Positions 24,094 through 37,325 are shown, counted from the stretch's first letter. The stretch is 64,000 bases of DNA from Leptodontidium sp. MPI-SDFR-AT-0119 (GCA_020726505.1 JAHLEZ010000006.1:1984001-2048000); one strand, 5' to 3'. Program-made: numbers and translations. Notes: generated by a model not told the origin, from the sequence alone.

Positions 24094-24139
24094 CTAATTA
24101 ATAGTTAAATAACCACAAAATAGTTAGGTAATACTTTTG

Positions 24140-24298
24140 TACGACGATAATCGGAAAGACAGACCGGAGAGGCAAACTGATCGGACCCTACGTCGGCGAC
24201 TAACAGAAGAAGACGATTCGTACGACAATCGGAAAGATAGACCGGAGAGGCAAACTAATCGGACCTTACGTCGGCGACTAATAAAAGAAGACGATTCG
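24140..24298 (+). repeat. Tandem repeat at the gag start of C1
   Basis: Two units, 24140-24220 (81 bp) and 24221-24298 (78 bp), nearly identical. The open frame 24137-24325 translates them as DDNRKDRPERQTDRTLRRRL and a second very similar copy: strongly basic/acidic, Arg-rich. It is the only stretch of the element with a clean frame. Confidence 0.8.
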
Positions 24299-27200
24299 TA
24301 CGATTTGAGGATTCACAGAACGTAAACACGACTTAATAACTTTTTATTAACCTTTGTATAAAGAAGGACACGATAATTCCACTACTAAAGGTCACTTACT
24401 CATTAAATACAGAAGTATAAGGGGAACCCTTTAACCTTGTGAACGACGAGTATTAAACGCTTAAGCGAGTTAATAACCACATTACCTTAGCCCTCGTACA
24501 ATACTGCCAAAAAGAGTTTTAAGACTACAGACTTTAGGAAGAATTTAAGGAAGGCTTCGAAAGATAGACGGAAGATATATTTACTATCGGATCTCGGGAA
24601 GCTATTAAAGATCTTCGTATATACCTCCTTAATCACGGAGTATAAGTACGAGAGTAAAGGGGGTCTATCTCGTACACTTAAACGTTAATAGATGTTTTAG
24701 AAGAGGAGGAACTACATAAGTAAATAAATCAAAATTAAAGGACTTATACTTAATAGAAATCTTAAAGGTAAAATAGAAACTAGTAAAGTACTCCGACTTC
24801 AACTATACGAAACAAACTACTAGCGAGACACGTTATTTTAGACAATTCTAGAGATTCTTTAATCGTACGAACTTAAGAGGCAGAGGACTTACTCTTAGAG
24901 CTAATTCAAATAACTCAGCGACAGGCTTAAACGTCTAGATAATATTTAAGTCCTCTGCCTTATGTCGTTTTAAACGAGAATACAGTTAGTTTTAATAAGA
25001 CTTCGTACGTAAATCTAGTAAGGTCTTTATTACTAGATAAAGGTTAAACAACTAAATAATACTACTTAGCGTACAAACGTTTTAGTCTTACGTCATATCC
25101 GGTCTTAGACAATAACCTTCTAAGTCGGGACTAAGCCTACGAAACCGTCGAACGACCACTGAGATAACATTCGTACGAAGATAATCCACTGACCCTGAGA
25201 GCTCCTCCGCCGGAACCGACCGTATCGTATAAGTCTCAGACAATTATCCCGAACTCACGGTTATTAACAGACTTAATAAAGGTTTACAATAATAAGAGCC
25301 GGAAGTATAGCGGAAAGTAATACGATATCCTAGATATTCGCCTCCAAGTCTTCTTCGACTATTGTACGAAGATCGGAATCTTAAGTAACTAGTACTACTT
25401 AGTATTCTCGATTATACTAAAAGGACGAGTAGCGGATTTCTATTATAATAAAATTGTAAGACGTTCGTATAATTTCCTTATAATAATTCGTATAACTCGG
25501 AATCACTTTGAGACTAAGGAGAATTAATAAAAGTACTTGTCTAAGTGGAGAGAGACTATATTAATCTCTACGATTATAAAGAACCTAGAGAAGTCTTAGT
25601 TAAAATACTTAGAAATTATATTTAATTCTCTTTATACGGCGTAACGCGGCCTATCGAGGGAATATTAAATAGAGTATAATCTTCGCGATTAAGTATTAAA
25701 CGTATGTCGTAGAGTAAAAGAGTATAGTCTAGTACTATATAAGCCTACACAGACATTTAAAGGGCTATACGTAGACTTACGGTTTATAATTACTACAACT
25801 ATACGAACGAGGGAGGTTAGCACTTACTTACAGAATCGTTTGTACGATTATAATTACAACTTAGTAAAGAGACAATTCTACAGGAAGGCACGACGATTTC
25901 CGGATCGTATAATATAAAACTAGTTCTAAAAGAGGACTTTTCGTCTAAGGAACCCTTCTAATAATCGTACGAATAAGAAATGTATTATTTGTAAAAAGGA
26001 AGGTTACTAGTTAATAAATTATCCGGAGGCAAAGTAAAAAGCCGCGTAAGCGAAGGTCAAGAATTACTTAATAACCGAGTTTAATAGATCTAAGGAAGTA
26101 ACTTAGGCTTTCTTAAGTTTATACGAAGATTTCTTAGGGGAATTTGATCGTACAATAATAGAAGAAGTACTAGAGGATACAAAGGAATAGAAGGACAAAG
26201 ATGAGCTAGAAAGATTCTTTACAGAGTACGGGGAAGTCGACAGACGATAAATAATCTAAGTTCTAAACAACGAATTAATAAAACACGCCTTTTTATAACG
26301 AGACCTGACGAAGGATTCGTATAAAGGCGAGGTATTCGTTATTAGAGACAAATATTCGTCCGAAGTCTTTTAAGGGATTATACTAAATAGTAGTATTGCC
26401 GGAATCTCTACTATAGGAAAGTAATAAGTCTAAGTACTTCTAAAGCTTAACCCGTCGCTAGAAGTTAATCGTACGAGTAGTTAAACGTATACGATTCGAT
26501 TTAGCAAAGGAGTAATAGAATTAGAGGGATTAATACTCGTACAAATACTTATTAGGCAAGTGAAGTTCTAGATTATTCTAACAAATACCTCGTTCCTATT
26601 ATATATTTAAGATATAGACTCCTTAAGTGTATAATTAAACAACCTTTAGAATATTATAATTTAAGGGAATAAGAGAATTCCGATCGTACGAAAATAGGGA
26701 TATTTATAAATAATGATTTATATAATAAAAGACACGTTTATGTACTAGTACTTCATAAAAACAGAGCTTAAGTAACTCTATTGACGCTTTAGACATCCTT
26801 TAGTTAAGAAACTATATTACGTTTTTTAGTGAGTAAGATACGAGGAAATAAACCTTCGTACGATTAAGAAGATCTTAAAGTTCTGTGAATAGTGTTAGCT
26901 TTATACAAAGAACCTAGGTCGATTTAGATTTTCTTTAAAAGACGATATCGAATTCAATTTCTTTATAATCGTGGATATTTTATATCTTTTAGGAGTAATA
27001 GTCCTTTAAGTAGTTAATAAGGCAACCGGCTTTAATGTCGCTCGATTTCTAAAGGATAATTCAGCGAAGACAACGTAGATTACGCTTTGTATGTGTTAGA
27101 TCGATACTTACCTTAAACCCCTGGATTACTTCGTACATAATGTTAGGACGAACTTCGTATTATTAGAATTTAAAGTAAATACTTATACGATAAACGTCGA

Positions 27201-30200
27201 TGTAAAGGAAGTCTTAGTCGAGGCATATTAGAGTGTCAGGAAGGTTAAGCGGTATTACGCCCCTTTACGCCGATTATACGAGATTATTTAGGACGAGACA
27301 AGAAGCGAAAACCTAATAAAAGAAGTAGTCCTTTAAATGGCTGTGAAAGCCGTGAACAATACGACTAGTCTAAACGGACTAATTCTAATACTTCTTGTTT
27401 TCAGAGTATATCCTAGACTTTCGTACGAAGACTCACTATCTATAGATATACTTACTAGAGTAAGGGCAGTTCGAATAGTAATAATAGAATTGTGAAAGAT
27501 TTAAGTCGTATAAAAGATTAAAGATACTTAGAGTATAAGGAACGGCCTTAATATTACTAAGACCGTACGACTTCTATTATAATCTTTAATAAAAGTATAA
27601 CAGGAGAAAAAGGGATAGATAGGCCCGTTTTTGTTATTATTAGTTACGGGAAAAGAGTGTATTATTTAATTGCCTTCAGGACCGACTTCTTTTCGTACGA
27701 TAGTAATTAAGCCGTTTTATATAAAAGAAATCGCTGAGGCCCTAGAGGATTATGTACGATTAGACTAAGTGTCTCCTTTAGTACGGCTAATTGTCTTAAT
27801 TCCGTTTAAGATAAAGTAAGAACTCGAGAAGGGACTCGTACGATTACTAGAAGTTTTCCTAACTCGGAAAGAACAATACGACTTAGACTTATCTCGTACG
27901 ATACAAGTAGTAAGGAAGATCACTAGTCTTAGTCTTTTATTTGAAGAATCTTAATAAAAGGAGATTAATAGCTTGATTACTTGAGGCGTATTTGAGTTCG
28001 TATAATACGACTTAAGGCAATATCGTAGACGGATCTTTAATTCCCGGCTTATTAATGAAATCAAAGGGAAGACAACTAAAGCTCTATACGAGAATTTAAA
28101 CTCGTGATTTAAGCGTATAACGACGCAGGAAAGGAATAGATCCTTACTTAGTCTCTAACGATTTAACGGATTAGTTAGCGACTAATTCTAGTACTCTATC
28201 TATCACTCGTACGAAAAGGGTTATTAATCTTTATTCGGGATATTACTTAGGCGTATGTTTAGTTAATAACTTTTCTGAATCGTACGATCTATACGAGACT
28301 ACTAAAGTAAATTGCTAGTAATTACTCGCCGGATATAATTATACTTGTACGAAAGTTATTATATAGTATCCCGGAATTAAGAACACACTAGTAGGAGACG
28401 TACAATATATATTATAAGGTTAAGTTATATATAGAAACGTCTTCGTACGATTTATGCCTTCTAATTACTTAACTAAGAGTGCTATTTAGAGTAGTTAGAA
28501 TATAAATAGACGATACTTTAATCTTAGTTACTAACGAGTTCTAAGAGAAGGAGGAGAAAGAACTTAGGATTGCCGGTTTCTTTATAAAACCGAAGGTTCG
28601 TTTATTATATAAATTACCCCTCGCGTTTAACGGATATATCGTGTATAATCGAAAGGACTTTGTCTAAATCTTTTAGAAAAGGTAAGGCGAGAAGTTAGCT
28701 AAAGTTGACTTAAGGGCACCAGATTATACGAACTAGTATCAGGAACAACGGGCTCGAGGGGCATATATCGCAACTTTATATTAACTTAAAGCTTTGTACG
28801 ACTTATTAGTTACGGCTTAATTCTAAGAACTAGAGGATACTGACGTAAAGAACTTAAATAAGCGTATTTAGTGGCAGATTTAAAACATCAGACGAGGATT
28901 AAACTATATTCCTTTAGACTTATATTATACGAAGTTATTTGTTTTTATTAACGGATCCTTTATAAATAACAAGGACTTAAGTTCCTAGCTTAGATACGTA
29001 ATGATTCTCGGCACGGAAGACGACGACCCCGATTCGTACAATTAAGACTCGTTTCTTTTTTCTAGAAATCTATTTTATTAAAGTAATATAAAGAGTAAAC
29101 GAGTAATATAAAGTGTCTTAACTTCCGAGATCTACGGTATAATTAACGGGGTTAATATAGTAATCGCAGTAAAGAGTACGATTAATATTATTACGTCGCG
29201 GCTTAAGATACTAGTGATCTTAATCGTTATTTGTATAGACTCGTTCTCGCTATACGAATGCCTCGTAAAGCTTAGTACTACAAAAGAGAAGCGGCTAATG
29301 ATTAATATTATAACTTTACGTTAATTATATAAATGACGAGAACTTATAAAAATCTAATAAATTAATAGTTAAGACAACCTGGCGGATGTAATAACGAAGC
29401 CAAACCCGAACAAAAGCCTAGAAAAGCTAATTAATAATAATTAAATTGTCGTACGAGTAAAAGGATAAGTTAAGAGGGAAAAGAAAGTAAAGCTAAGGGA
29501 GGAATAACATCGTACAATACGATGATTTCATTTATTAAATGCGTGTTTTTTATTTTACTTTAGTCACTTATTTGAATACTATACGAAACGATAGTTATGC
29601 ATTTTTCGACCAAATAAATAATATTTAATACGACGATCGACTATTTAACGACTAACTATCTAACGATAATTTAACAATAGATTAATTAAGGGAAATCTCC
29701 ATTAGTTTTCTTCGTACAGGCTCCTATACGAAGTACTTATCCCAAGCACCGCGCAAAGGTTAAAGATGAGCTTGAGTCTATTCACTTAAAGGGAGCTTCT
29801 ATACGATACTTAGAAGCTTAACTATAAAAAGGAATTATACTTATAAATAAAAGAGAATATAAAAGATACGTACGAAGTTATAAGACAATCAGAATATCTC
29901 TAGATCTATTTTCTATTAAGCCCCTTCGTATAAGTCTAGTAATAAGTCCCTGTGGTGCCCTCCGCACAATAACTACTTGAACTTCGTTACTCTCGTTTCT
30001 TAAACTTCTGTCTTCAGACGATAAGTCCTTAAGAGGGGGATTATAACGAGCGGTATAATCTCGCCACTTGTAATTATTATAACTATCCCCGAAATGACCT
30101 TAAACCGAAGTATAGTCAAGGAAAGGCGTTAAGCCACGCCGGGAACATTTAATATAAGGAATAACTCGGATAATACCTCTCGATTAAATTAAGAGGGCAT

Positions 30201-31140
30201 TAACGTACGAAGGCCGATGTGTTATAAGCTACTGGGGTGTGATGCGCCCTTATACAAAGGCGACATCACGTTCTAGTATAGTTAAGACTATTTATTACAA
30301 CGTATTATAACACAATAGGCCTAGCTACTACCCGCCGATGATGAGTATAAGCTGGGCGTTAGCGTTAGTAGTAGCTAGCGCGGCATTAACGGCGTTGAAG
30401 AGAACAAGGGCCTTATACGATGTTAGTTCTTAGACAAAAGGACTAGAGGTTCGTACAAGAAGTTATATCCTAGGGATAAGGGCCAGCTCGTATAAAGAGA
30501 AAAAGACTAATATTGTGTGGTGTAGTGTAATATAGTGTGATGTGGCTACGTAGGCGTTAGTACTACCTCACTAATATTGCAGCAGCTATGTAAAGTTAGT
30601 CTCGAGGGGGTAGACTTCGTACGAGGGAGAGTACTCACTTAGTTGTAGTAGTAATAGTAGTGTTATAGCCTACGGAAGACCTTTCGTTAATATATAGCGA
30701 CAACGAATTAGATTACCTTGTAGACAAGGCGGAAAAGAGAGGCGCCGATTCGTACGAGGCTATCTTAGGTCGTATAAAGAATATCTAAGGAGGAGGAGAA
30801 CTATATAAAGAAGAGAAAGGGGACTTACTATTATTATTACTATTATTACTATTAGTTAAAGAAGAAGAGAAGAAGAAGAGGAGAGGGAATTCAGAAAATC
30901 TCTTTTGTGTATAGGAAAGGCTAATAGTTAACTAGCGAGAGACGTACGAGGAAAGAACGAAGTCGTTCCTTCCCAAAGCGGTTACTATTTAATATAGTAA
31001 GCTGAAGTCATATAGGGCACGTGCTTCGTATAAAGGAAGAAGAGGAACTAGAGATAATACGCTAGGTTACGCGCACTTCGTATAAAGGAGAAAGAAGGAA
31101 GGTAGGAGAGTTTTTCTTCTAATAAAAGAAGAGTTATTAG

Positions 31141-31414
31141 TGTTAAGATAGCCTTAGTTGAGGGGCATTTTCTTACTCTAACAGCTTCTAAAGATAGTCG
31201 TCTCTCTTAGCTAAATGAAGCTTAGTTTTATACCTTACCTCTTAGTTTCGTATAAGTAATGCTTATACGAGCTACGGGGTTTAGTACTTAGTGTATTTAA
31301 GGTAACTTTCCCTTTCGTACGAAAGGGACACACGGAATATACTTGATCAAACTTCACTTGTTGTATTCTTTGTTACCCTAATATTAGGTATTAAACCTTG
31401 GTTAGATACTAACA
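31141..31414 (+). repeat. Family C LTR, right (3' LTR of C1)
   Basis: 274 bp, TGTTAAGATAGCC...GATACTAACA, same palindrome as the left copy. Followed directly by the ATACC duplication. Confidence 0.9.
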
Positions 31415-34070
31415 ATACCACTTTTCGTACTTAGTTAATTTATTAATTCCTATAATTAAGGTGTCGTTATCTTAGCGTATTTTACAAATCGAGAGTCCGA
31501 ATTAATGTCTTGTTTACGTCTTAAACGGTTTAAGAGCTCTTAGGACGGCGATTAACCCTTTATTTTTTAAGAGTTATTTATAGAATTTCTTATTGTATTA
31601 GTCTTTAATTAATAAGAGTTAGCTGTTCTTATTAAATCTAATAGGGAAGTCGAATAAGTCCTAAGAAATGTAATAAAAAGGCCGGGTAACTGTTTTTTCT
31701 AAAGGTCTTCGACTAACGACTTATTACGCGACAGTTAGAGAGTACTTTTTATACTTAATTTGAGTAGTACTTAAGATCTCGACGTTACGCGTATTTTTAA
31801 CTAAATTCTTTAACGCTTCCTTTCTTAAGTGCCCTGCCCGTAAGTGTTATAACTTAGCGTCGTCTAGCCGCGGTCTTAAATATCGTCGACTTAATTAAAA
31901 ACCTTGCCGGATGCTCCTTTAAAGCGTAAGGAATATTAAAAAGGTATAAGTTAGGCGAATTAGAGAGTTAAAAGCTATTACGGGAGCTAAAGAGTAATTG
32001 AAAGGCTTATATTTAAAGAAAGTTAAGTTAAACTATTACTCTAATTACTTTAATATAATACTCTTCTTAGCTAATCCCACGTGTAACGTGTAGTTTAACT
32101 TATTATATTAAATTCTAGCTTATAATAAACGAGCTTCCGAAATAATATTAATATTAAATCCTTTAACGATAGTAACGTTAAAAAGCCTTAAGTCCTTAGT
32201 GTTTAGTTTGTTAGGGCCATAGAGAGCACCTTTAAAAAGACAAGTACCTCGGCCTTTAATTATAAGGCTTGACGTTCCGGCTTTAATACTATCGTCGTTT
32301 GTTAATTTAATAAAGGTTCCAGGCTTTAGTAGAGTAACCGAATTAACTAAATGAGTAGTAGCGCCGTTATTAAGTAGGGTACTCTTTAAGAGTGAGTGTT
32401 AATTTATATTAATAGTGGCGTAAATTCTTAAGGTAGTGAGAGCCTTATTAAGTAACTCCGGACTAATTATATATACATTAATATTACTAAGATACCTTAG
32501 TAGCTTTAAGGCTTTTACTAAGGTTATTAAAAAAGATAAGGAGTTTTTAGAGGTTGTTTTCTTAGTAATTTCCTTTACTACTACTTGTCTTTACCCTTTC
32601 TTGTCGATTACTTATTTAAGGTTAGGAAACTTCTTTTTAAGCTTAATTCGGGTTTCCTTGATTTCCTTTATAGACAGTAAGTTGCGCAGTTTATCCCCGG
32701 TTAAGCCGTCGTAGTAATATCGAAGTCTATAACACTTGATCGCTTTATGTTAGTGAGAGCTTACTTTACAAGGGCAAGTATTAATTAAGGTATTTAGCAA
32801 AGGAGTTCTTAGTACTAGTAGTACTCCTAAAGTATTTAATCTCCCTTTAAGTATAACATATAATTTAACTGTCTTGTTTCTTTTAGTAACTATAAGAGAC
32901 TCTTCGTTAAGCGCTAATAGCCAGTTAACGTATTAAAGTAACGAGTATTTGTGAGTAACTCTAAGAGTATTATCTCTAAGGACCTTAGACAGTCGTTCGC
33001 GAGCTTATTTAAGTGCGAGCTTCTCTTACACTGCCTTAATAAAGTTAATAATCGCTAAGGGGCCCTTAATGTCTAGAATGTCGTATAATAGAACATCTTA
33101 GTAAGCTAATCGCTACTCTTAAATCTATACCTTAGGATTAACTCGTCTTATTTTGACGATTTCGAGCTTCTCTTTGTATTTAACTTAAGCTTTAGTAATA
33201 TTATTTATTTCTAACGGGGCGTAGTCTCTTTTTAACACCTTAAGGAGTATTTGTAAAGTCTAAGATCGTAGGTCGTTTGGTTCGTTCGTTATCTTGTCGA
33301 GTTACTCTTTCGCTTTTTATTCTTCTTTAATTTTACACTCTTAAATAATACTCTAGTAAATCGAAAGATTAACTGTCTCTTAAATTTACTTATATACTAC
33401 TTTATAGGCCTAAGCCTTTTCTGACTATTGTGCGTGTTTTATAATATACTCCCTTATTAGGGCAATATATATTAGAGTAACTATAGTAACGTTAAATAAT
33501 ATAGGAGGTGTTATATTTAGTTTAAGTCTCTTAAGTTTAGGTGCTCGTTAGTCTTTATCTTACTTTGTTTACTCCTTAAAGTTAAAATCGAGAGCCTCCT
33601 TATCTTATTGTGCCTTTACTTAGTCGATCGTTTGTGCTTAAGGCTCGTTTTCGAGGATATTTAGAGCGATTAGTAGCTCTGGATTAATCGAAGTTTATAC
33701 TTTATAAAAGATACAAAAGGATTTAAAGGCTTAATATTATAAGATCTAAGTTTGCCTGTCGTAATTAAGCGGCGTTCGATTATTAGAAGAGGAGACTAAA
33801 GTTAAGTCTACTATAATAAAGAGAAGGTTGCTCTCTTAAGGGTTCGATAGATTTGTTGAAGAGGAGAAGAGAATATTAAGTATAAGTACTTGATTTATCC
33901 TTTTTTAAAGAGGTTAAAGGGAAAATAGCGGTGTGAATTACACTTGTTAATAAGTAGAAAACGCTAACGTTATTCGTCACTTACTAATCTTATATTAATA
34001 GCTTTACTTAAATTTATAGAGTATAAAAGGAAAAATACTAACTTAATAACTTCGTTACGAGGCTTATAAC

Positions 34071-34255
34071 TATAATATAAAAGTGAAGTAAAGCCTTACA
34101 ATTAATGTAAGGAGAATTAAAGTGGTTAATTATTGTCTAAAATACATAAGGAAATCAGGGGAACACGTTATTCTCCTGAAAGCGGTATAACGTGACAGAA
34201 ACTATATCCAGCGTAACGCGCAGCTAACCGAGCATCAGCCCGTGCCTGTACGACA
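34071..34255 (-). repeat. Family B LTR, right (5' LTR)
   Basis: 185 bp. Its first ten bases TATAATATAA equal TGTGGTACAG of the left LTR after only G-to-A and C-to-T changes. The right half is almost unmutated. Confidence 0.9.
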
Positions 34256-35015
34256 CCTTAACTGTTAAACTTATTCACCGCCGCTAGTTAGCTATATAGT
34301 TTGTACTTTCTATTTAAGAGTTAAACGCTAAACTACTGATTCCCCTAGAATACACTAATTAGACTCACGTATTCTCTAAAGTAAAAAGTGATATTCTTCC
34401 CTCTTATTACTTGTACGATTACAAAATTAAGCTAGAAGGAGAGGGTAAGAAAGTACTTAAGTATTCGCTATTGTATATGTTGGTTTAATAGTCACGTTTT
34501 TAGTCACATGCTCGCTTAACGAGTATTTAAGGGGGGGCTCTGGTACAGAGCTCTCCTTTTCTTGAACACACATTTTGCCACACAGGATTTTACCCCTTAA
34601 ATGTGTCGATTTTACACCGGAATCAGTGGTACCACCCGAGTATAACGACAGTATAAGATGTCGACTGAAGAATTGGAGGCTGTTAAAAAATATATTATAA
34701 ATAACTTAAATAAAGGATTTATTAAGCTGTTTTAAGTACTATTCGCTACTTTTATTCTCTTCGTTAAGAAGTCGAATAGCTCCCTGCGGTTATATATTAA
34801 TTTCTGAGTACTAAATTCCCTTACTTAAAAGGACTAGTACCCCTTACTTCTAATTAATAAGACCTTAGCCCGTATAGTTAACGCTTATATCTTTATTTAA
34901 TTAGACATTTATTAAGCTTTCTACTAAATCTAAATAGACCTAGTATTAAAGGAGTATATTACCTTCCGTATAAGGTACGGCGTATATAAGTGTAAGGTTC
35001 TTTTATTTGGCTTAA

Positions 35016-35178
35016 TGTGGTGCAGAAGTGGAGCATAAAGTAGGTGCTCTCCCAAAGTGGTGATCAAGTCGTCTGAATTCTGTAAAAGGAGGCTCGTAGG
35101 GAGTAACTGACTATATACACGAATAAGGGCTGCTGACTCAGCGGTGCCATGGTGCCGCATGCCCGTGCCTGTACGACA
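35016..35178. mobile_element. Solo LTR H, related to family B
   Basis: 163 bp, TGTGGTGCAG...TGTACGACA, flanked by CTTAA on both sides (35011-35015, 35179-35183). Both ends match the B LTR, but the middle differs and is GC-richer. A truncated second copy lies at 40150-40231. The 76-codon minus frame at 34930-35160 overlaps it and is not a gene. Confidence 0.85.
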
Positions 35179-35709
35179 CTTAACTAATAGACTTACTACT
35201 TATTAGTGTTATATAAACAATATTCTCTTTGACTACCTTAATGATTTTTGTATAACGTACTTAGACGACATTCTTATATACTCTAAGGACCCCTTATAAC
35301 ACTAGCTTTATATTAAAAAGGTACTTTAACGCCTATATAACGTTAAGTTATAGGCCGACTTAAAGAAATATGAGTTTAGAGTAATATAAACTAAGTACTT
35401 AAGATTTATTATATTAATTTCTAGCCTAGAAGTTAATCCCGAGAAAGTCTCTATCGTTTATAAATAAACTTACTTTAACTTTATTAAAGGAGTGTAGTTC
35501 TTCCTTAGTTTTTGTAACTTTTATTAAAGATTTATTTGTGACTATAGTATTATAGTAAAACCTCTTATTTAATTAACTAAGAATAACGTTCCCTTTTGCT
35601 TTATTATAAAGTGCGAAGACGCCTTTAACCTCTTAAAATATACTCTCACGTCTATACCTCTCTTAAGATACTACTAATAAGATTTACCCTGCCTCTTAAA
35701 GACAAATAC

Positions 35710-37325
35710 TGTAACGCAACGGGCTTTCTAATTCCTATATACGTTCTTAGAATACAAAGTAAAGATTAAAGATCAAGAGATCAAGAGAAGTTAAATAGGG
35801 GCTTGCGGCCTGAGGCCTGTAAGGCACTAATCCATGGCGATGCGCCAGCTCGTTATATTACCCCCCCCCCCCCCCTCCGAAAAGAGCTCGTCCTAAGCGA
35901 TTAAGTCTAAGTCTTAAAAATGCCTTTTTGCCACGCGTCAAGGTGCCTTAGATCGTCCGAATCGTATTCGTAGTCGTAATCGTCGTTTAAAGTAACAATT
36001 ATCACCTTTTTTCCGCTTGTACCGGCAGATCAAGAGTTTATAGAAGGCCGGGCTAATTCGTGGTAATCCTTTAACTAATAATCGAAACTACTACAGCGTA
36101 GGCAAGCACCTATGTCCTTATACGATTGACGTATCGGTTCGCTAAATAAGAAATGACTAAGTACGTCGATCGAATTTATGCCTATGTTCGAGATATCCAT
36201 TAGGTCACCGTATCGAGCAGTCGCTGGAGGGGCATTCGCAGTATGCGGTCGAGACGAAGGATTTTAAATCGGGTTTGACGGGCCTAAAGTACCTAAACAG
36301 GAAGACAGCTTTTATATAGCTCGTAAGAATTAAGGGTATAACGAAGGTAGTTCTAATTATTACGCGAGACGATTCTTGATTATTAAGTTAAGACCAAATC
36401 GAAAGGTAGAGATCTTGCGGTCGTCGTCCTAATTATGTCCTTTTACTTCGTATAGTATACGTTCGAACTTGGCGATGTAGTTAGGTATAGACTCAGAGGC
36501 TTGGTCAATTCGATAGAGGTAGTCGATAGCTTCTTAAGTCTTATTTAGGTTGTCGAGGGCTCGGGAAAGCTGGTCGAGGATCGATTAGTATAATCAGAAT
36601 TACTCTTACTTCGCGGTAATTAACTATGGCAATACTTACGACTAGACTTAGGATTCGAGACGGTCGTATACGTAGTAGAACTGTGCTATAGAGTCGCTAA
36701 GGGCGCCGGAGAGGCTATCTACACGTAATTTAGCTTTAATAGCTAGGAGCCATGTGTCGAAGTAGTATACTTTGCCATCGAACTTCGCAGGATCGGGGAG
36801 AATAGGCTTCGGACGAGAGGTTCGTGCTACTTATAGAGCTTCGACTTGTATTTGGAGGTTGGCGACTTACTCGGTGAGCTACTGAAGTTACTAGACGGGA
36901 GTAGGGGTCGTTATATTGTGTAAAATCGAAAATATAAACAAAGGAGAGAGGAAAGGTTATAAGGTAAGCTTTATATAGCGGAGAGCTAGGGTATCGTCTC
37001 GATCGAGCGTTTAATAGATGAGCAGAGAGTTAATAAGTGCGGCAGAGTATCAGAGGTTAGATAGAATATTGTTCGGACAGATTAGAGCAGACAGAATACA
37101 AAACAGACAAATCAGGCCGGACAAACAGACAGACAAACAGACAGATACGATAGTCGCAACTAGAGGACTTTGTATAATGTGACGCAACGGGTTTTCTAAT
37201 TCCTATATACGTTCTTAGAATACAAAGTAAAGATTAAAGATCAAGAGATCAAGAGAAGTTAAATAGGGGCTTGCGGCCTGAGGCCTGTAAGGCACCAATC
37301 CATGGCGATGCGCCAGCTCGTCACA
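35710..37325 (-). mobile_element. Non-autonomous gag-only LTR element I (LARD-like)
   Basis: 1616 bp with 148-bp LTRs (35710-35857, 37178-37325) flanked by AATAC (35705-35709, 37326-37330). A long C run (G run on the coding strand) next to the left LTR, at about 35861-35876, is the polypurine tract and sets minus orientation. The interior translates on the minus strand (about 36900 down to 36580) as a gag N-terminal domain: SRPKPILPDPAKFDGKVYYF, then DTWLLAIKAKLRVD and SIAQFYYVYDRL, broken by a few stops. No space for pol, so it must have moved using another element's enzymes. The two LTRs differ at few positions and its GC is well above A2, so it is comparatively recent. Confidence 0.85.
37080..37150. 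repeat. CAGACAGACAAA tandem repeat in element I
   Basis: A short CAGACAAA/CAGACAGA array in the 5' untranslated part of element I, between its 5' LTR and gag. Confidence 0.7.

Larger units (their letters stand above)
23820..31414 (+). mobile_element. Copia LTR retrotransposon C1, nested in B
   Basis: 7595 bp with 274-bp LTRs (23820-24093, 31141-31414) flanked by ATACC (23815-23819, 31415-31419). Plus-strand coding: a gag start with an 81/78-bp tandem repeat (24140-24298), a zinc-knuckle start CX2C at 25981-25992 (KCIICKKEGY), and a reverse-transcriptase segment IDDTLILVTNEF from 28506 followed by motifs (KPK..L, PL.FNG) typical of fungal Copia elements that use a TDDT-type core. Stops throughout. 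This is the youngest large layer of the nest by position (C in B in A2), though it too is mutated. Confidence 0.9.
19019..34255 (-). mobile_element. Copia LTR retrotransposon B, nested in A2, itself split by C1
   Basis: 185-bp LTRs at 19019-19203 and 34071-34255, flanked by CCTTA (19014-19018, 34256-34260). Coding runs on the minus strand: a gag-like region about 33500-33850 and a Copia-type reverse-transcriptase core (YIDD, plus coordinates 21667-21678). The 5' LTR is therefore the right one. Next to the 3' LTR a purine tract AGGAGGTG is seen on the minus strand. Removing C1 with its duplication leaves about 7.6 kb. All frames carry stops. About 1.3 kb between the end of pol (about 20550) and the 3' LTR holds extra sequence; see the antisense ORF feature. 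Confidence 0.85.

Noticed and set aside
32436..32714. 92-codon plus-strand frame
   Set aside because: Antisense to the pol region of Copia B, no motif; chance opening in AT-rich DNA.
34930..35160. 76-codon minus-strand frame
   Set aside because: Crosses the boundary of solo LTR H and its target duplication, so it cannot be an old gene.
37080..37150. CRISPR-like or satellite array
   Set aside because: Short CAGACAAA units without spacers, located in the leader of element I; a simple tandem repeat.
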